A DNA stretch of 64,000 bases from the NCBI RefSeq assembly GCF_026191355.1, contig NZ_JAPHOQ010000004.1, forward strand, positions 219,714 to 283,713. Direction: 5' to 3'. The position numbers were made by a program, and so were the translations under genes. Shown here in pieces: positions 27,473 through 36,331 of this stretch. Each line of letters begins with the position of its first letter. The stretch's first letter is position 1. The stretch comes from Legionella sheltonii (GTDB taxonomy: Bacteria > Pseudomonadota > Gammaproteobacteria > Legionellales > Legionellaceae). The notes under the pieces are model-generated. The model ran no database searches. It was not told the origin of the DNA and saw nothing but the letters and a program-made list of their open reading frames with translations.

Positions 27473-27818
27473 ATATTTTCTTTTAACCCAAATTAAACAT
27501 AATCCGGGAAAGCATCCCTACTGATTCCTAGATATGATTTAATAAATCCAGGTATTTATAATATTCTGAAAAGTCAGATTTGAGTCAGGCTGAGAAAAAT
27601 GATTTCCTAAAATGCTCGCATAGTTATCTATGCTGCGCTGTTTGGGGAATCATTTTCTCTCAAGATGCACCCAATGTGGCTTTTTCCCAAGAGTCTTTAC
27701 TTGTCAGTTGCAGAATAGAGGCTCTTTGTAATAGATTTACAAAAGGAATATTCGTCTTTCGTCCTACTGTATCATAATGTATGGTAAAATAAAGATAACT
27801 TTTATTAGAGAAATACCC
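27473..27818. other. parE upstream region with palindromic element
   Basis: This 346-base divergent promoter region has a palindrome at 27592-27659: GAGAAAAATGATTTCC and GGGGAATCATTTTCTC, 14 of 16 positions pairing, with a 36-base loop. An open frame of 65 codons crosses it (27580-27777) but has no ribosome-binding site or family likeness, and is probably chance. A clear promoter pair was not identified for either gene. Confidence 0.45.
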
Positions 27819-29702
27819 ATGTCAGAAAATTATACTGCCCAAGCAATTGAAGTCTTAAGTGGACTCGAACCTGTTCAACGACGACCCGGCATGTATACCG
27901 ATACAACGCGGCCAAACCATTTAGCTCAAGAAGTAATTGATAACAGTGTCGATGAGGTATTGGCCGGCTTTGCAAGCCATATTCGTGTCACCCTTCATGA
28001 AGATGGTTCTATTGAAGTAGAGGATGATGGTCGTGGAATGCCCGTGGATTTACATCCGCAATTAGGCTTAAGTGGTGTTGAAGTCATTATGACTCGATTG
28101 CATGCCGGGGGCAAATTTTCTGATAAAAATTACAGCTTCTCAGGTGGTTTACATGGGGTGGGTGTTTCTGTAGTAAACGCACTTTCTGATCGTCTTGATG
28201 TCACCATCAAACGCAATGGAATCATTTACCAAATGTCTTTTGCCAATGGCGACAAAGTATGTGAATTAAACGAAACAGGCATTACTAAAAAAAGAGATAC
28301 AGGAACGATTATTCGTTTTTGGCCAAATCCTAAGTACTTTGATACTACCCGTATTTCAGTAAAACATTTAACGCACGTACTCAGAGCAAAAGCGGTGCTC
28401 TGCACTGGCTTGTCCATGACTTTTGTCAATAAAACAAGCAACGAAGAAATGCATTGGTGCTATGAGCAGGGACTTATTGATTATTTAAATCAATCGTTAC
28501 CTGATGGAGATTACTTACCTGAGGAGCCATTTACTGGCGAATTCAAAAGTGACGAAGCAACGGTTGATTGGGCCTTGGTTTGGTCCAATGGGGGAAGCGC
28601 TGGTTTCAGTGAAAGTTATGTCAATTTAATCCCTACGATTCAAGGCGGTACCCATGTTAATGGCTTACGCTCTGGTTTGTTTGATGCGATGGCAGAGTTC
28701 TGTGAACTTAGAAATCTACTACCCCGAGGAATAAAACTGACTGCAGATGATCTGTGGGAACCTTGCCAATATGTCCTATCGGTTAAAATGAAAGAACCAC
28801 AATTCGCAGGCCAAACTAAAGAACGTTTGAGTTCCCGTCAAATTTCCGCATTTGTCAGTAATGTGGTTAAAGATGCTTTTGCACTTTGGCTTAACCAACA
28901 TCGCAATCAAGGTGAGGCCATTGCCTCTTTAGCAATCGATCGTGCGCAAAAACGGTTGAGACAAGCCAAACAAGTAGCACGCAAACGGGTAAGTCAAGGC
29001 CCTGCCCTACCTGGAAAATTAGCTGATTGCTTACTCACTGATCTCAGTCAAGCTGAATTATTTTTAGTAGAAGGAGACTCAGCAGGAGGTTCTGCAAAAC
29101 AAGCACGTAATAAAGATTTCCAAGCGATTTTACCGTTACGCGGAAAAATTCTTAATTCCTGGGAGGTGGATTCATCACAAGTTTTAGCGTCGCAGGAAAT
29201 TCATGATATCTCAGTAGCTATTGGGGTTGACCCTGGTTCATCCGATCTGAGCGGATTGCGTTATGGTAAATTATGCATTCTCGCCGATGCAGATTCAGAT
29301 GGCGCACACATTGCTACGTTAATCTGTGCTTTATTTTTACGTCACTTTAAACCCCTGGTCCAGGCAGGTCATGTATTTGTTGCCATGCCGCCTCTTTATC
29401 GAATTGATGCAGGTAAAGAAGTTTATTATGCACTGGATGATGAGGAGAAAAATCGTATCCTCAACCACTTGGCTCAAACATCTCGAGCAAAAACCAATGT
29501 CCAACGATTTAAAGGTTTAGGTGAAATGAATCCCATTCAATTACGTGAAACAACGATGGATCCTAATACCAGGCGCTTGGTTCAATTAACTTTGGACGAT
29601 GAACAGGGGGCTGAAGCAATTATGGATATGATGTTAAATAAAAAACGCGCCGGTGATAGAAAGGTCTGGTTAGAAAGCAAAGGCAACTTAGCTGAAATCT
29701 AA
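27819..29702 (+). CDS. parE: DNA topoisomerase IV subunit B
   Basis: A 627-residue GyrB/ParE-type subunit that binds ATP and works with ParC to unlink daughter chromosomes. YTAQAIEVLSGLEPVQRRPGMYTDTTRP, seen here from ATG 27819, matches the start of ParE; a 14-codon upstream extension to 27777 is not expected. The ATPase domain has DNSVDE and the GGLHGVGVSVVNALS loop. The TOPRIM domain has LVEGDSAGGSAKQ, ILPLRGKILN and LADADSDGAHI. The closing RFKGLGEMNP and VQLTLDDEQGAE fit ParE rather than GyrB, as does the short length. A perfect hairpin follows the gene. Confidence 0.97.
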   Translation: MSENYTAQAIEVLSGLEPVQRRPGMYTDTTRPNHLAQEVIDNSVDEVLAGFASHIRVTLHEDGSIEVEDDGRGMPVDLHPQLGLSGVEVIMTRLHAGGKFSDKNYSFSGGLHGVGVSVVNALSDRLDVTIKRNGIIYQMSFANGDKVCELNETGITKKRDTGTIIRFWPNPKYFDTTRISVKHLTHVLRAKAVLCTGLSMTFVNKTSNEEMHWCYEQGLIDYLNQSLPDGDYLPEEPFTGEFKSDEATVDWALVWSNGGSAGFSESYVNLIPTIQGGTHVNGLRSGLFDAMAEFCELRNLLPRGIKLTADDLWEPCQYVLSVKMKEPQFAGQTKERLSSRQISAFVSNVVKDAFALWLNQHRNQGEAIASLAIDRAQKRLRQAKQVARKRVSQGPALPGKLADCLLTDLSQAELFLVEGDSAGGSAKQARNKDFQAILPLRGKILNSWEVDSSQVLASQEIHDISVAIGVDPGSSDLSGLRYGKLCILADADSDGAHIATLICALFLRHFKPLVQAGHVFVAMPPLYRIDAGKEVYYALDDEEKNRILNHLAQTSRAKTNVQRFKGLGEMNPIQLRETTMDPNTRRLVQLTLDDEQGAEAIMDMMLNKKRAGDRKVWLESKGNLAEI

Positions 29703-29737
29703 CGTATGAGTTTTTGTCCATTGATGCACTTTAATAT

Positions 29738-29779
29738 TGTAGCAACTGTCTTGAAAAAACTTTCAAGACAGTTGCTACA
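29738..29779. terminator. bidirectional terminator between parE and the convergent gene
   Basis: TGTAGCAACTGTCTTGAAA (29738-29756) pairs perfectly with 29761-29779 around the loop AAAC. The 19-base stem ends in A- and T-rich arms at the loop. It lies 36 bases after parE and 20 bases before the stop of the minus-strand gene at 29799. Confidence 0.75.
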
Positions 29780-29798
29780 TCTTAGGCTAAAACAAATA

Positions 29799-31907
29799 TT
29801 ACCACTTTAATAATGGAATCAGATTAGAATAATCATCGGTCCATAAGAACTGTTCGTTACTTGCATCAAACCGCCAATTGGTCCCTTTCATCAATTGAAA
29901 AGCAAGAGCTTCATTAAAGGTCAAAAAAGCCCACTCCGAATCAAACTGAGCTAATGCTGGAAGTCCTTTATTATTTATATAAAATACCATCAGCTCTAAA
30001 GACCTGCCTGCAGCATTGATCACCGGCAATAATTGCAAATGCCGATTACTTAAATTAATTAATATCCCACCATCTTCGGTAATTTTTTGTTTATATAAAG
30101 TAAATGCTTCAAAAGTTAATAAATGTACTGGTATTGCATCAGAATTAAAGGCATCTACTATCAACAAGTTCTGGGAATGATCAGGCAATTGTTCTACAGC
30201 TAATCTTCCATCATTTTTGATAATGGTCACCTGGGCAGGGCAATCTCGTAAGTAGGTGAATAGAGAGGGATTTTTTGCCAATTCGATGACCTGATTATCA
30301 ATTTCTATTACATTAATGCGATCCTCTTTTCTAAATTGACAAATCATCGTCCCAATACCTAAGCCAATGACGGTTACTGACAAAGAACTTTTTTGTTGTT
30401 GGATGGCATCAACTACGGGACGAACTGCTCCATAATAAGAACTACTTCCATTGGGTTTTTTCTCATTCATAACTTGCAATCCATGCACAGTAGACTGATT
30501 GATTAAGGCATGTGTTTCTTGTTTAGTTATTACTTTTTTTACCCCATAAAAATCACGCTCTTGTATTAAAATAGTCTCATCCTGTAAAAAGGGTGAAAAA
30601 ATAAACCCAAATAAAATCAATAAGGATAGGATTAAACTGGATCTATTTTTTTGCCAAACAATGATCAGAATTAACGCCAGAAGAGCACACATTTGAAATG
30701 AGTTAAAACCTCCTGGCCAATGAAGATCAAGGATGAGGTAATGAGATAACAAAAGAACCAGTACCACTAGAGGAAGGCACCAACCGCTTTTTTTTGTCCG
30801 TTGAGGCAACGCAAATAAACTGAGTAAGATTGCTAAAGGATATTCATACACCTGATTAAACCAATGGGGGGCTAAAACTCCATTAAATACTCCGGCTAAT
30901 ACACCACCAAGAGCCAAACAAAAATAAAATAAAGTGAGTGATTGTGGTTTTGGCCTACTTAAAAACAATTGGCCATGGCAAAGTAATGCTAAAATAAAAA
31001 AATTTAACAAATGAAACACAATACTTTGCCAAACCTTGATTTGACTCGCAGTTAAAATAAATCCAATGATTGGAAAAATAAGAAAAAAAATACTGTTTTG
31101 TGCTATCCATGACGATGAAATTAAAGGTTTGTTCGTGAATATAAGTACAAAAGTAAGCAGATACAATGCCAAAGGCAATACCCAAAATAAAGGGGTTGCT
31201 GCGATATCCGTAGTTATATATAGAGTCACTCCAAGCATTAAGCTACAGGGAACAAAACTAAAAAAAATCCAATAGCCTATTTTTTGCCAATGCCACTCTT
31301 GAACTCTTTTATTTTGTTCTTCCAACGGTTGATATCGAGGAACAAAGAGAACAATAAACAACAAAACCACATAGAGTACATAAATTACACTCCATAAATT
31401 GTATTGATTTTTTAGCCCAATAAATCGCTCGATTACCCAAGGATAAAGCAATAAAGATAAGAGACTTCCCAGATTCGAAGCAGAATATAAAAAATAGGGA
31501 TCAGCAGCCCCTTTTTCTTTTGTCTGGCTGTATGCAAACTGTAATAAAGGTGCTGAAGCACCAATAACAACTAAGGGCAATCCCAATTGGGTTAACAAAG
31601 CAAATAAAATACTCCACTCTGGAGAATCATTTAAACTCACAGGCTTAAATAAAAGAGGAAAAACAAAAAAACTCAAAGTAACAAGTACACTGTGTGTCAA
31701 CCGCCATGCAAAGGGTTTATTAAAAAAGCTAAGCAATGCAGCATATCCATAAGCAAACAATAAGATCACTTGAAAAAATAGCATGCACAAAATCCAAACT
31801 GCCGGCGTTCCTCCATAAAAAGGCAACAAGGTTTTAGCAACCATAGGTTGAATGCTAAATAAAAGAATGGCGCTTAAGAACAAACCGATTGGGAATAAGA
31901 AACGCAC
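29799..31907 (-). CDS. membrane protein fused to a spermidine-synthase-like domain
   Basis: A 702-residue protein with about a dozen membrane helices (residues about 1-450) and a soluble C-terminal Rossmann domain of the spermidine synthase type (about 455-700). The C-terminal part has VTVIGLGIGTM (SAM-binding glycine loop), INVIEIDNQVIELA, IIKNDGRL and LLIVDAFNSDAIP, the last where aminopropyltransferases place catalytic acids. The N-terminal part begins SAILLFSIQPMVAKTLLPFYGG, typical of this fused family. Known relatives are often annotated as spermidine synthase, but the activity of the membrane-fused branch is not established. The start is GTG, with AAGGATC upstream. It converges on parE. 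Confidence 0.88.
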   Translation of the reverse strand: MRFLFPIGLFLSAILLFSIQPMVAKTLLPFYGGTPAVWILCMLFFQVILLFAYGYAALLSFFNKPFAWRLTHSVLVTLSFFVFPLLFKPVSLNDSPEWSILFALLTQLGLPLVVIGASAPLLQFAYSQTKEKGAADPYFLYSASNLGSLLSLLLYPWVIERFIGLKNQYNLWSVIYVLYVVLLFIVLFVPRYQPLEEQNKRVQEWHWQKIGYWIFFSFVPCSLMLGVTLYITTDIAATPLFWVLPLALYLLTFVLIFTNKPLISSSWIAQNSIFFLIFPIIGFILTASQIKVWQSIVFHLLNFFILALLCHGQLFLSRPKPQSLTLFYFCLALGGVLAGVFNGVLAPHWFNQVYEYPLAILLSLFALPQRTKKSGWCLPLVVLVLLLSHYLILDLHWPGGFNSFQMCALLALILIIVWQKNRSSLILSLLILFGFIFSPFLQDETILIQERDFYGVKKVITKQETHALINQSTVHGLQVMNEKKPNGSSSYYGAVRPVVDAIQQQKSSLSVTVIGLGIGTMICQFRKEDRINVIEIDNQVIELAKNPSLFTYLRDCPAQVTIIKNDGRLAVEQLPDHSQNLLIVDAFNSDAIPVHLLTFEAFTLYKQKITEDGGILINLSNRHLQLLPVINAAGRSLELMVFYINNKGLPALAQFDSEWAFLTFNEALAFQLMKGTNWRFDASNEQFLWTDDYSNLIPLLKW

Positions 31908-32077
31908 AAAGATCCTTGTCTAAAAATCCGAACTTATAAAAATGCATTGTAAGATTAGAAAAAGTATTCTTCAACGTAACATAGATACCTAAGAAATTCG
32001 AAATACCATGGTCTATTGCTTTTAAAATGCATCAACAAAGGCTATATTCAAGGTCATTTTATATTTCTGGAGTAACT

Positions 32078-32692
32078 ATGGATAGTTTTCCTCGAGAAGA
32101 TTTTCCTAATATAAACACGAGTAGTTATGATCAAATAAGAGATACTTTAAAAACGGGCAACCTTTTATTTGCATCCGGAAATTCTTTAATGTCTTCAATG
32201 ATTAAAGGAGCAACCAACAGTGTTTGGAGTCATATTGCGTTTATTGTACGTCTAGAAACCATTGATCGCATCATGGTCATGGAAAGTGTTGAAACCATTG
32301 GAGTACGTACTGTTCCTTTAAGCAGTTATGTGCGTAACTATAACGGAAGTGAGAAGGGATATCCTGGAAGGTTAATGGTGGCAGGTTATCAGGATTTTCC
32401 GACTGACTCATTTCCCAATTTATCAAAGCAAGCCGTTGATCTACTTGGCTACCCTTATAATACTGAGGAAATTCTTAAAATCGCTGCTCGCATAGGAATG
32501 GGTGCATTTGGCTTTGACAACACTAGCCCCGAGGTTACCTCGCCACATGCATTTATTTGTTCTGAATATGTAGCCATTTGTTATAAATCGGTTGGTATTA
32601 CTATAGATTATAATCAAGAAGGCTTTATTGCGCCGGCAGATTTTGCCCGTTCGCCAGAGGTACAGCCTATTTCTTATATTGCTACTGAGTAA
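32078..32692 (+). CDS. YiiX/YaeF-like permuted NlpC/P60 amidase
   Basis: A protein of about 204 residues, chosen from ATG 32078 because GGAG stands six bases before it; an earlier Met at 32027 lacks a site. It resembles YiiX-type permuted papain-fold enzymes: GNLLFASGN at the start, the histidine in SVWSHIAFIV, an acid in MVMESVE, and the cysteine late in the chain in FICSEYVAICYKS, the reverse order of ordinary NlpC/P60. A C-terminal proline-alanine segment (FIAPADFARS) is also typical. Such enzymes cleave amide or ester bonds in cell wall or lipid substrates; the target is unknown. No signal peptide was seen, so it probably acts in the cytoplasm or, if secreted by another route, in a host. 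Confidence 0.82.
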   Translation: MDSFPREDFPNINTSSYDQIRDTLKTGNLLFASGNSLMSSMIKGATNSVWSHIAFIVRLETIDRIMVMESVETIGVRTVPLSSYVRNYNGSEKGYPGRLMVAGYQDFPTDSFPNLSKQAVDLLGYPYNTEEILKIAARIGMGAFGFDNTSPEVTSPHAFICSEYVAICYKSVGITIDYNQEGFIAPADFARSPEVQPISYIATE

Positions 32693-32832
32693 TAAATCGT
32701 CCTTCCTCCTATTCCTGTCATGGCGATCATAGCGAGGATCAATCGAGCGAATGAAGCAATTTGATTCCGCTAATGAACACTCCCCTCTGCCGCTCTACCA
32801 CAAACGAGAGAGGGGATTTTTTACCCTTATTC

Positions 32833-33261
32833 CTAAGACGACTCACCAATTCTTTTAAAATCGTGTTCACCAAAAATGGCTGAGTCAAAAGAATAATATT
32901 TAAATTCAAGGAGATTATTACTTGGATCTTTCAGGAAAAAAGATTGATGTTCAATACGCGTCCCTTTAAATCGAATTTTTAGAGGAATTTCAAAGGGTAT
33001 TTGGGCCTTTTTAATTTTTTCCCAGAAAGCATCAAATTCATATCGTTCAAGAAAAATTAGGCCAAAATGTCTAGGGTAAATACCTTCTTGGACTGGAGGA
33101 AGAGTATCAATTTTATGTGCAACAATTTGATTATTTCCAAATTTTAAAATTAAGGCATGCTCTGATTCACGCCCTAGGGAAAAACCCAATTTATGATGAT
33201 AAAAATCTTTTGCCGATGCAAGATCATGAATTGGGAATGCGAGATGGAATAAAGTTTTCAT
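32833..33261 (-). CDS. VOC-family dioxygenase-like protein
   Basis: A 142-residue vicinal oxygen chelate protein. FHLAFPIHDLASAKDFYHHKLGF gives the first-module metal-ligand histidine (H6) and the usual helix, seen here as LASAKDFYHHKLGF. RHFGLIF carries the middle histidine (about H66), and DPSNNLLEFKYY gives the C-terminal glutamate. All three expected ligands are therefore present, as in Fe-dependent dioxygenases and glyoxalases. The substrate is unknown. It is transcribed alone, convergent to the YiiX-like gene and divergent from the DedA gene. Confidence 0.9.
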   Translation of the reverse strand: MKTLFHLAFPIHDLASAKDFYHHKLGFSLGRESEHALILKFGNNQIVAHKIDTLPPVQEGIYPRHFGLIFLERYEFDAFWEKIKKAQIPFEIPLKIRFKGTRIEHQSFFLKDPSNNLLEFKYYSFDSAIFGEHDFKRIGESS

Positions 33262-33452
33262 AGATATGGTGTCTTATTATTTTTATATTTTTTCTATTTT
33301 CCTGGGCAGGAATTCTTCTTAAACGACACATTTCTTATAAATGGTCTATTTTATAGAAAGGAAAACTGAGTTCTAAATAATATAAAATTTATATTATTTA
33401 AGAAATAAGTATGTAAGAATATTTACTATTTAATTTTAACTTCAAATATAAA

Positions 33453-34091
33453 ATGCATTTAAACAATTTTTTTGATTATATAATTCACGTTGATGTTTAT
33501 TTAAATGCCATTGTCTCAACTTATGGATTTTGGACTTATTTTATTCTATTTGCAGTGATCTTCTGTGAAACTGGACTTATTGTGACACCTTTTCTACCGG
33601 GAGATTCCTTACTTTTTGCTGCCGGAAGTATTGCAGCCCAATCTGGAAATCCATTAAAGATTTCCATTCTATTGCTACTGCTTTTTTTCGCCTCAGTTTT
33701 AGGGAACCAAATCAATTTCTTAGTAGGTCGTCTACTGGGCCCACGTATTTTTTCTACTGATAAGTCCTGGTTACTTAATAAAAATCATTTACAGGAAACT
33801 CATGCTTTTTATGAGAAGCATGGAGGAAAAACGATAATTTTTGCACGCTTTCTTCCAATTATACGCACTTTTGCTCCCTTCGTTGCAGGTATAGGAACGA
33901 TGCGAGTGGTTCATTTCTCACTCTACAATTTGATTAGCGCCTTAATTTGGATTGCTAGTCTGTTAAGTTTAGGTTATTTTCTGGGCTCAATCCCCGTAGT
34001 TAAAGAAAACTTTTCCATTGTCATTTATGGCATTATTTTTATTTCTATTTTACCGCCCATTTTTACTTTGTTGAGTCGCAAACGAGCCTAG
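33453..34091 (+). CDS. DedA family (VTT domain) membrane protein
   Basis: A 212-residue protein with the DedA pattern: an N-terminal re-entrant segment ETGLIVTPFLPGDSLLFAAG, then GNQINFLVGRLLG, the conserved HGGKTIIFARFLPIIRTFAPFVAG and four to five hydrophobic stretches. DedA proteins are inner-membrane proteins thought to move lipids such as undecaprenyl phosphate or phosphatidylethanolamine across the membrane. The E, P, D and R positions of the family are all present, so it should be functional. A poor ribosome-binding site precedes the ATG. A double palindromic repeat follows the stop. Confidence 0.93.
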   Translation: MHLNNFFDYIIHVDVYLNAIVSTYGFWTYFILFAVIFCETGLIVTPFLPGDSLLFAAGSIAAQSGNPLKISILLLLLFFASVLGNQINFLVGRLLGPRIFSTDKSWLLNKNHLQETHAFYEKHGGKTIIFARFLPIIRTFAPFVAGIGTMRVVHFSLYNLISALIWIASLLSLGYFLGSIPVVKENFSIVIYGIIFISILPPIFTLLSRKRA

Positions 34092-34113
34092 CCGAAAATA
34101 AAATATAGCCCGA

Positions 34114-34350
34114 CATTTCGTTAGTTTGAGCCAAACTGGCTTGATTTTAGAGCACCGAAGCGCAGCATACATCAGTATGTGAGCATCGGAGCACAGAAAA
34201 TCAGGACAGTTTGGACAAGATGTCAGGGCCTATTTCCATTTCGCTAGCTTGAGCCGAAATGGCCTGATTTTAGAGCACCGAAGCGCAGTATACATCAGTA
34301 TGTGAGCATCGGAGCACAGAAAATCAGGACAGTTTGGCCAAGATAGTAGA
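34114..34350. repeat. tandem pair of 123-bp palindromic units
   Basis: Two head-to-tail copies start at 34114 and 34237 and differ at only a few positions (for example CATTTCGTTAGTTTGAGCC against CATTTCGCTAGCTTGAGCC). Each copy is itself a palindrome: GATTTTAGAGCACCGA is mirrored by TCGGAGCACAGAAAATC, with ATACATCAGTATGTGAGC between. A longer inverted pair (GGCCTATTTCCATTTC, 34227-34242, and GAAATGGAAATAGG near 34349-34362) wraps the second copy. It lies between the DedA gene and the end of bufC. Confidence 0.8.
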
Positions 34351-34364
34351 AATGGAAATAGGTC

Positions 34365-35147
34365 CTAATTGGCAATCAATAATTGCGACAACATCCCCTG
34401 TTGAATCCATCCCTTTAGGTAAGAAGCAGCTTTCATACCTACCTCTTCGGGATTAACCCATTGACAAAGGCCCTCACAAAGAGCACCAAAGGATAGTCCT
34501 TGTACTATGCCATCCAAAAGCCAAGCCTCTTCTTCTGACATACTGTAAAATCGAAGCATATATTCTGGTGCACGCCATAAAACCCAAGGAATTGGGGCTG
34601 AATTTTGTTGCAACTCAGGTAACTCGTTATCCTGAGATAAGGCTTGCCAAAGAGGAATTGTATTCCAAAAGTAATTGATTCGTTGCAGGGACGGATGAAG
34701 AACAAATTGTAAATTTGCCCATGCTTCAGGCGGAACAGCAGCCATGTCCTCAATCCTTACTAACGGTGCATCAGCAGAATCAAAGGCCAGACTCATTCTC
34801 CATTCAAAATCAGCCAATTCAGCCAAATAGGAATATTGTGGGTAATTGTGCTTAATGAACTCAGATAATAAGTCGCCATACCAACGAATGGAACGATAGC
34901 AGGAGGGATGAGCATCAATATAATAAGTTGATAACTTATTAAACTCTTCAGTGCCTAAATAAGTATATAAGGTGGGGAAATTGGTACTCAAGCTTTCAAT
35001 CAGCCTGAGTTTATAAGCATCACGATAAATACCTAAGCGAGTATCCACGGAAACCATTTCAGTTTGTACAATAGAATTATGGATTCCAATGTGTTCTGAT
35101 AATAAAAATTTTTGAAATTGATCTTGTAACTGCAAAAGCTCGGTCAT
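34365..35147 (-). CDS. bufC: BufC/HvfC-like partner protein (DUF2063)
   Basis: A 260-residue protein resembling the DUF2063 family that accompanies MNIO enzymes. The N-terminal part has LQLQDQFQKFLL and RLGIYRDAYKLRLIESLSTNFPTLYTYLG, seen here as RLGIYRDAYKLRL and ESLSTNFPTLYTYLG. The middle has YFIDAHPS-like YIDAHPSCYRSIRWYGD and LADFEWRM. In known systems this protein binds the precursor leader and delivers it to the BufB enzyme. Its ATG overlaps the bufB stop by four bases (ATGA), so the two are translationally coupled. Assignment rests on motif memory and on the cluster. Confidence 0.88.
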   Translation of the reverse strand: MTELLQLQDQFQKFLLSEHIGIHNSIVQTEMVSVDTRLGIYRDAYKLRLIESLSTNFPTLYTYLGTEEFNKLSTYYIDAHPSCYRSIRWYGDLLSEFIKHNYPQYSYLAELADFEWRMSLAFDSADAPLVRIEDMAAVPPEAWANLQFVLHPSLQRINYFWNTIPLWQALSQDNELPELQQNSAPIPWVLWRAPEYMLRFYSMSEEEAWLLDGIVQGLSFGALCEGLCQWVNPEEVGMKAASYLKGWIQQGMLSQLLIAN

Positions 35148-36007
35148 ACAAGCACCTCTTCAACCAAAATGGACTCTGCAATTCGTCGTGCATGATTTAT
35201 TTCCGCAAGCAACTCAGCAAAAGGAGGCATATTATCATCTCGTTCAATCATTGTTGATACGGGTCCAAGACGTTGCAAAGTGGCTGCATAGAGATCCCAA
35301 ACCGGTTTAATGACTGGAGCATCATGGGTATCAATAATGTAATCTCCATGATTCGAGTGACCCGCTAAATGGATCTGTGCTACACGTTCGGGAGGCATAG
35401 CTAAAATATAATCCATAGGATTAAATTGATGATTTACAGAGCTGACATAAATATTATTTACATCGAGCAAAATGTAACAATCCGCTTGCCTTACAATTTC
35501 TAGAATAAATTCCCATTCGGACATTTCCGATTGTTGGTAAGTAAGGTAGCTGGAGACGTTTTCGATTAAAAGAGGACGTCCTAAAAAATCCTGTACCTGC
35601 TGAATTCGTGAAACAACGTGGTTTACTGCCTCACGCGTATATGGAATAGGCAATAAATCATGAGCATTAATCCCGTTAACTCCAGTCCAGCATAAATGAT
35701 CAGAAATCCATTCCGGTTCGACCCGCGCCGCTAATTCCTTTAGTTGTTTTAAATATTCTCCATCAAGAGGGTCCATACTGCCTAATGAAAGAGACACGCC
35801 ATGCATCACTATAGGATAGTGAGCTCGTATTTGGTCGAGATAATACAGCGGCTTTCCGCCCGGAACCATATAATTTTCGGTTAGAATCTCAAACCAATCC
35901 AAATTAGGTTTTTGCGTTAATATTTCTTCATAATAATCAGGTCGTAATCCCAAACCAAAACCTAAAAAAGGCATTTTTTGAGTCACTTTATATTTTGGGC
36001 TGTCCAT
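35144..36007 (-). CDS. bufB: BufB/HvfB-like multinuclear iron oxidase (MNIO, DUF692)
   Basis: A 287-residue DUF692 TIM-barrel enzyme. FLGFGLGLRPDYYEEIL opens the barrel, seen here as GFGLGLRPDYYEEIL. Metal-ligand candidates follow: WFEILTENYM, HGVSLSLGS, SDHLCW, LIENVSSYL, LLDVNNIYVSSVNH, QIHLAGHSNHG, IDTHDAPV and a late ERDDN. MNIO enzymes use two or three iron atoms and oxygen to remodel cysteines in ribosomally made precursor peptides, giving copper-binding heterocycles or thioamides. The precursor gene lies 72 bases upstream, with a hairpin between. The ligand set looks complete. Confidence 0.92.
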   Translation of the reverse strand: MDSPKYKVTQKMPFLGFGLGLRPDYYEEILTQKPNLDWFEILTENYMVPGGKPLYYLDQIRAHYPIVMHGVSLSLGSMDPLDGEYLKQLKELAARVEPEWISDHLCWTGVNGINAHDLLPIPYTREAVNHVVSRIQQVQDFLGRPLLIENVSSYLTYQQSEMSEWEFILEIVRQADCYILLDVNNIYVSSVNHQFNPMDYILAMPPERVAQIHLAGHSNHGDYIIDTHDAPVIKPVWDLYAATLQRLGPVSTMIERDDNMPPFAELLAEINHARRIAESILVEEVLV

Positions 36008-36033
36008 AGGTCAAATCCGAGGAAAATTTGAAA

Positions 36034-36056
36034 CCAGGCATGCTGTACATGCCTGG
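36034..36056 (-). terminator. hairpin between precursor and modification genes of the buf cluster
   Basis: CCAGGCATG (36034-36042) pairs exactly with CATGCCTGG (36048-36056) across a 5-base loop. It lies between bufA2 and bufB and lacks a strong U-tract. It probably reduces read-through or protects the 3' end of the precursor mRNA, so that much more precursor than enzyme is made. This is an inference from position. Confidence 0.6.
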
Positions 36057-36079
36057 AGTAACGCAATGCTCAGTGGAAA

Positions 36080-36331
36080 TTATTCTACAACAGTACCACC
36101 AGCTTTTTGGCAATCTTCTTTAGTCATTTCGCTCATGCCTTTGCCTTTACAAGAATTTTGGCCTTTACAAGCGTTGTTTGCAGATTTGCAAGCGCCTTGA
36201 CCTTTACATGCATTACCACCTTGGCATTTAACCATACCAGAAGCAGCATCAGCAGCAAAAGCTGGAGCAATAGCAAACATTGAAGCAGCACCAATTGCAA
36301 GAGCAACGCCTGTTAATTGTAATTTGTTCAT
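36080..36331 (-). CDS. bufA2: BufA2-type bufferin precursor (periplasmic RiPP metallophore)
   Basis: An 83-residue precursor. Residues 1-26 are a signal peptide (hydrophobic LTGVALAIGAASMFAIAPAFA, cut before ADAAS, described only by its ends here), unusual for a RiPP but normal for bufferins. The mature part has six cysteines in a near-repeat: VKCQGGNACKG, GACKSANNACKG, QNSCKGKG, then KEDCQKAGGTVVE. The CKGQ repeats match the BufA2/low-complexity group modified by MNIO enzymes. The product is expected to be exported and to bind copper, buffering the periplasm. AAAGGA precedes the ATG well, and a strong promoter lies upstream. Which cysteines are modified cannot be read from sequence. Confidence 0.88.
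   Translation of the reverse strand: MNKLQLTGVALAIGAASMFAIAPAFAADAASGMVKCQGGNACKGQGACKSANNACKGQNSCKGKGMSEMTKEDCQKAGGTVVE

Noticed and set aside
27580..27777. 65-codon frame upstream of parE
   Set aside because: It crosses a palindrome, lacks a ribosome-binding site and resembles nothing.
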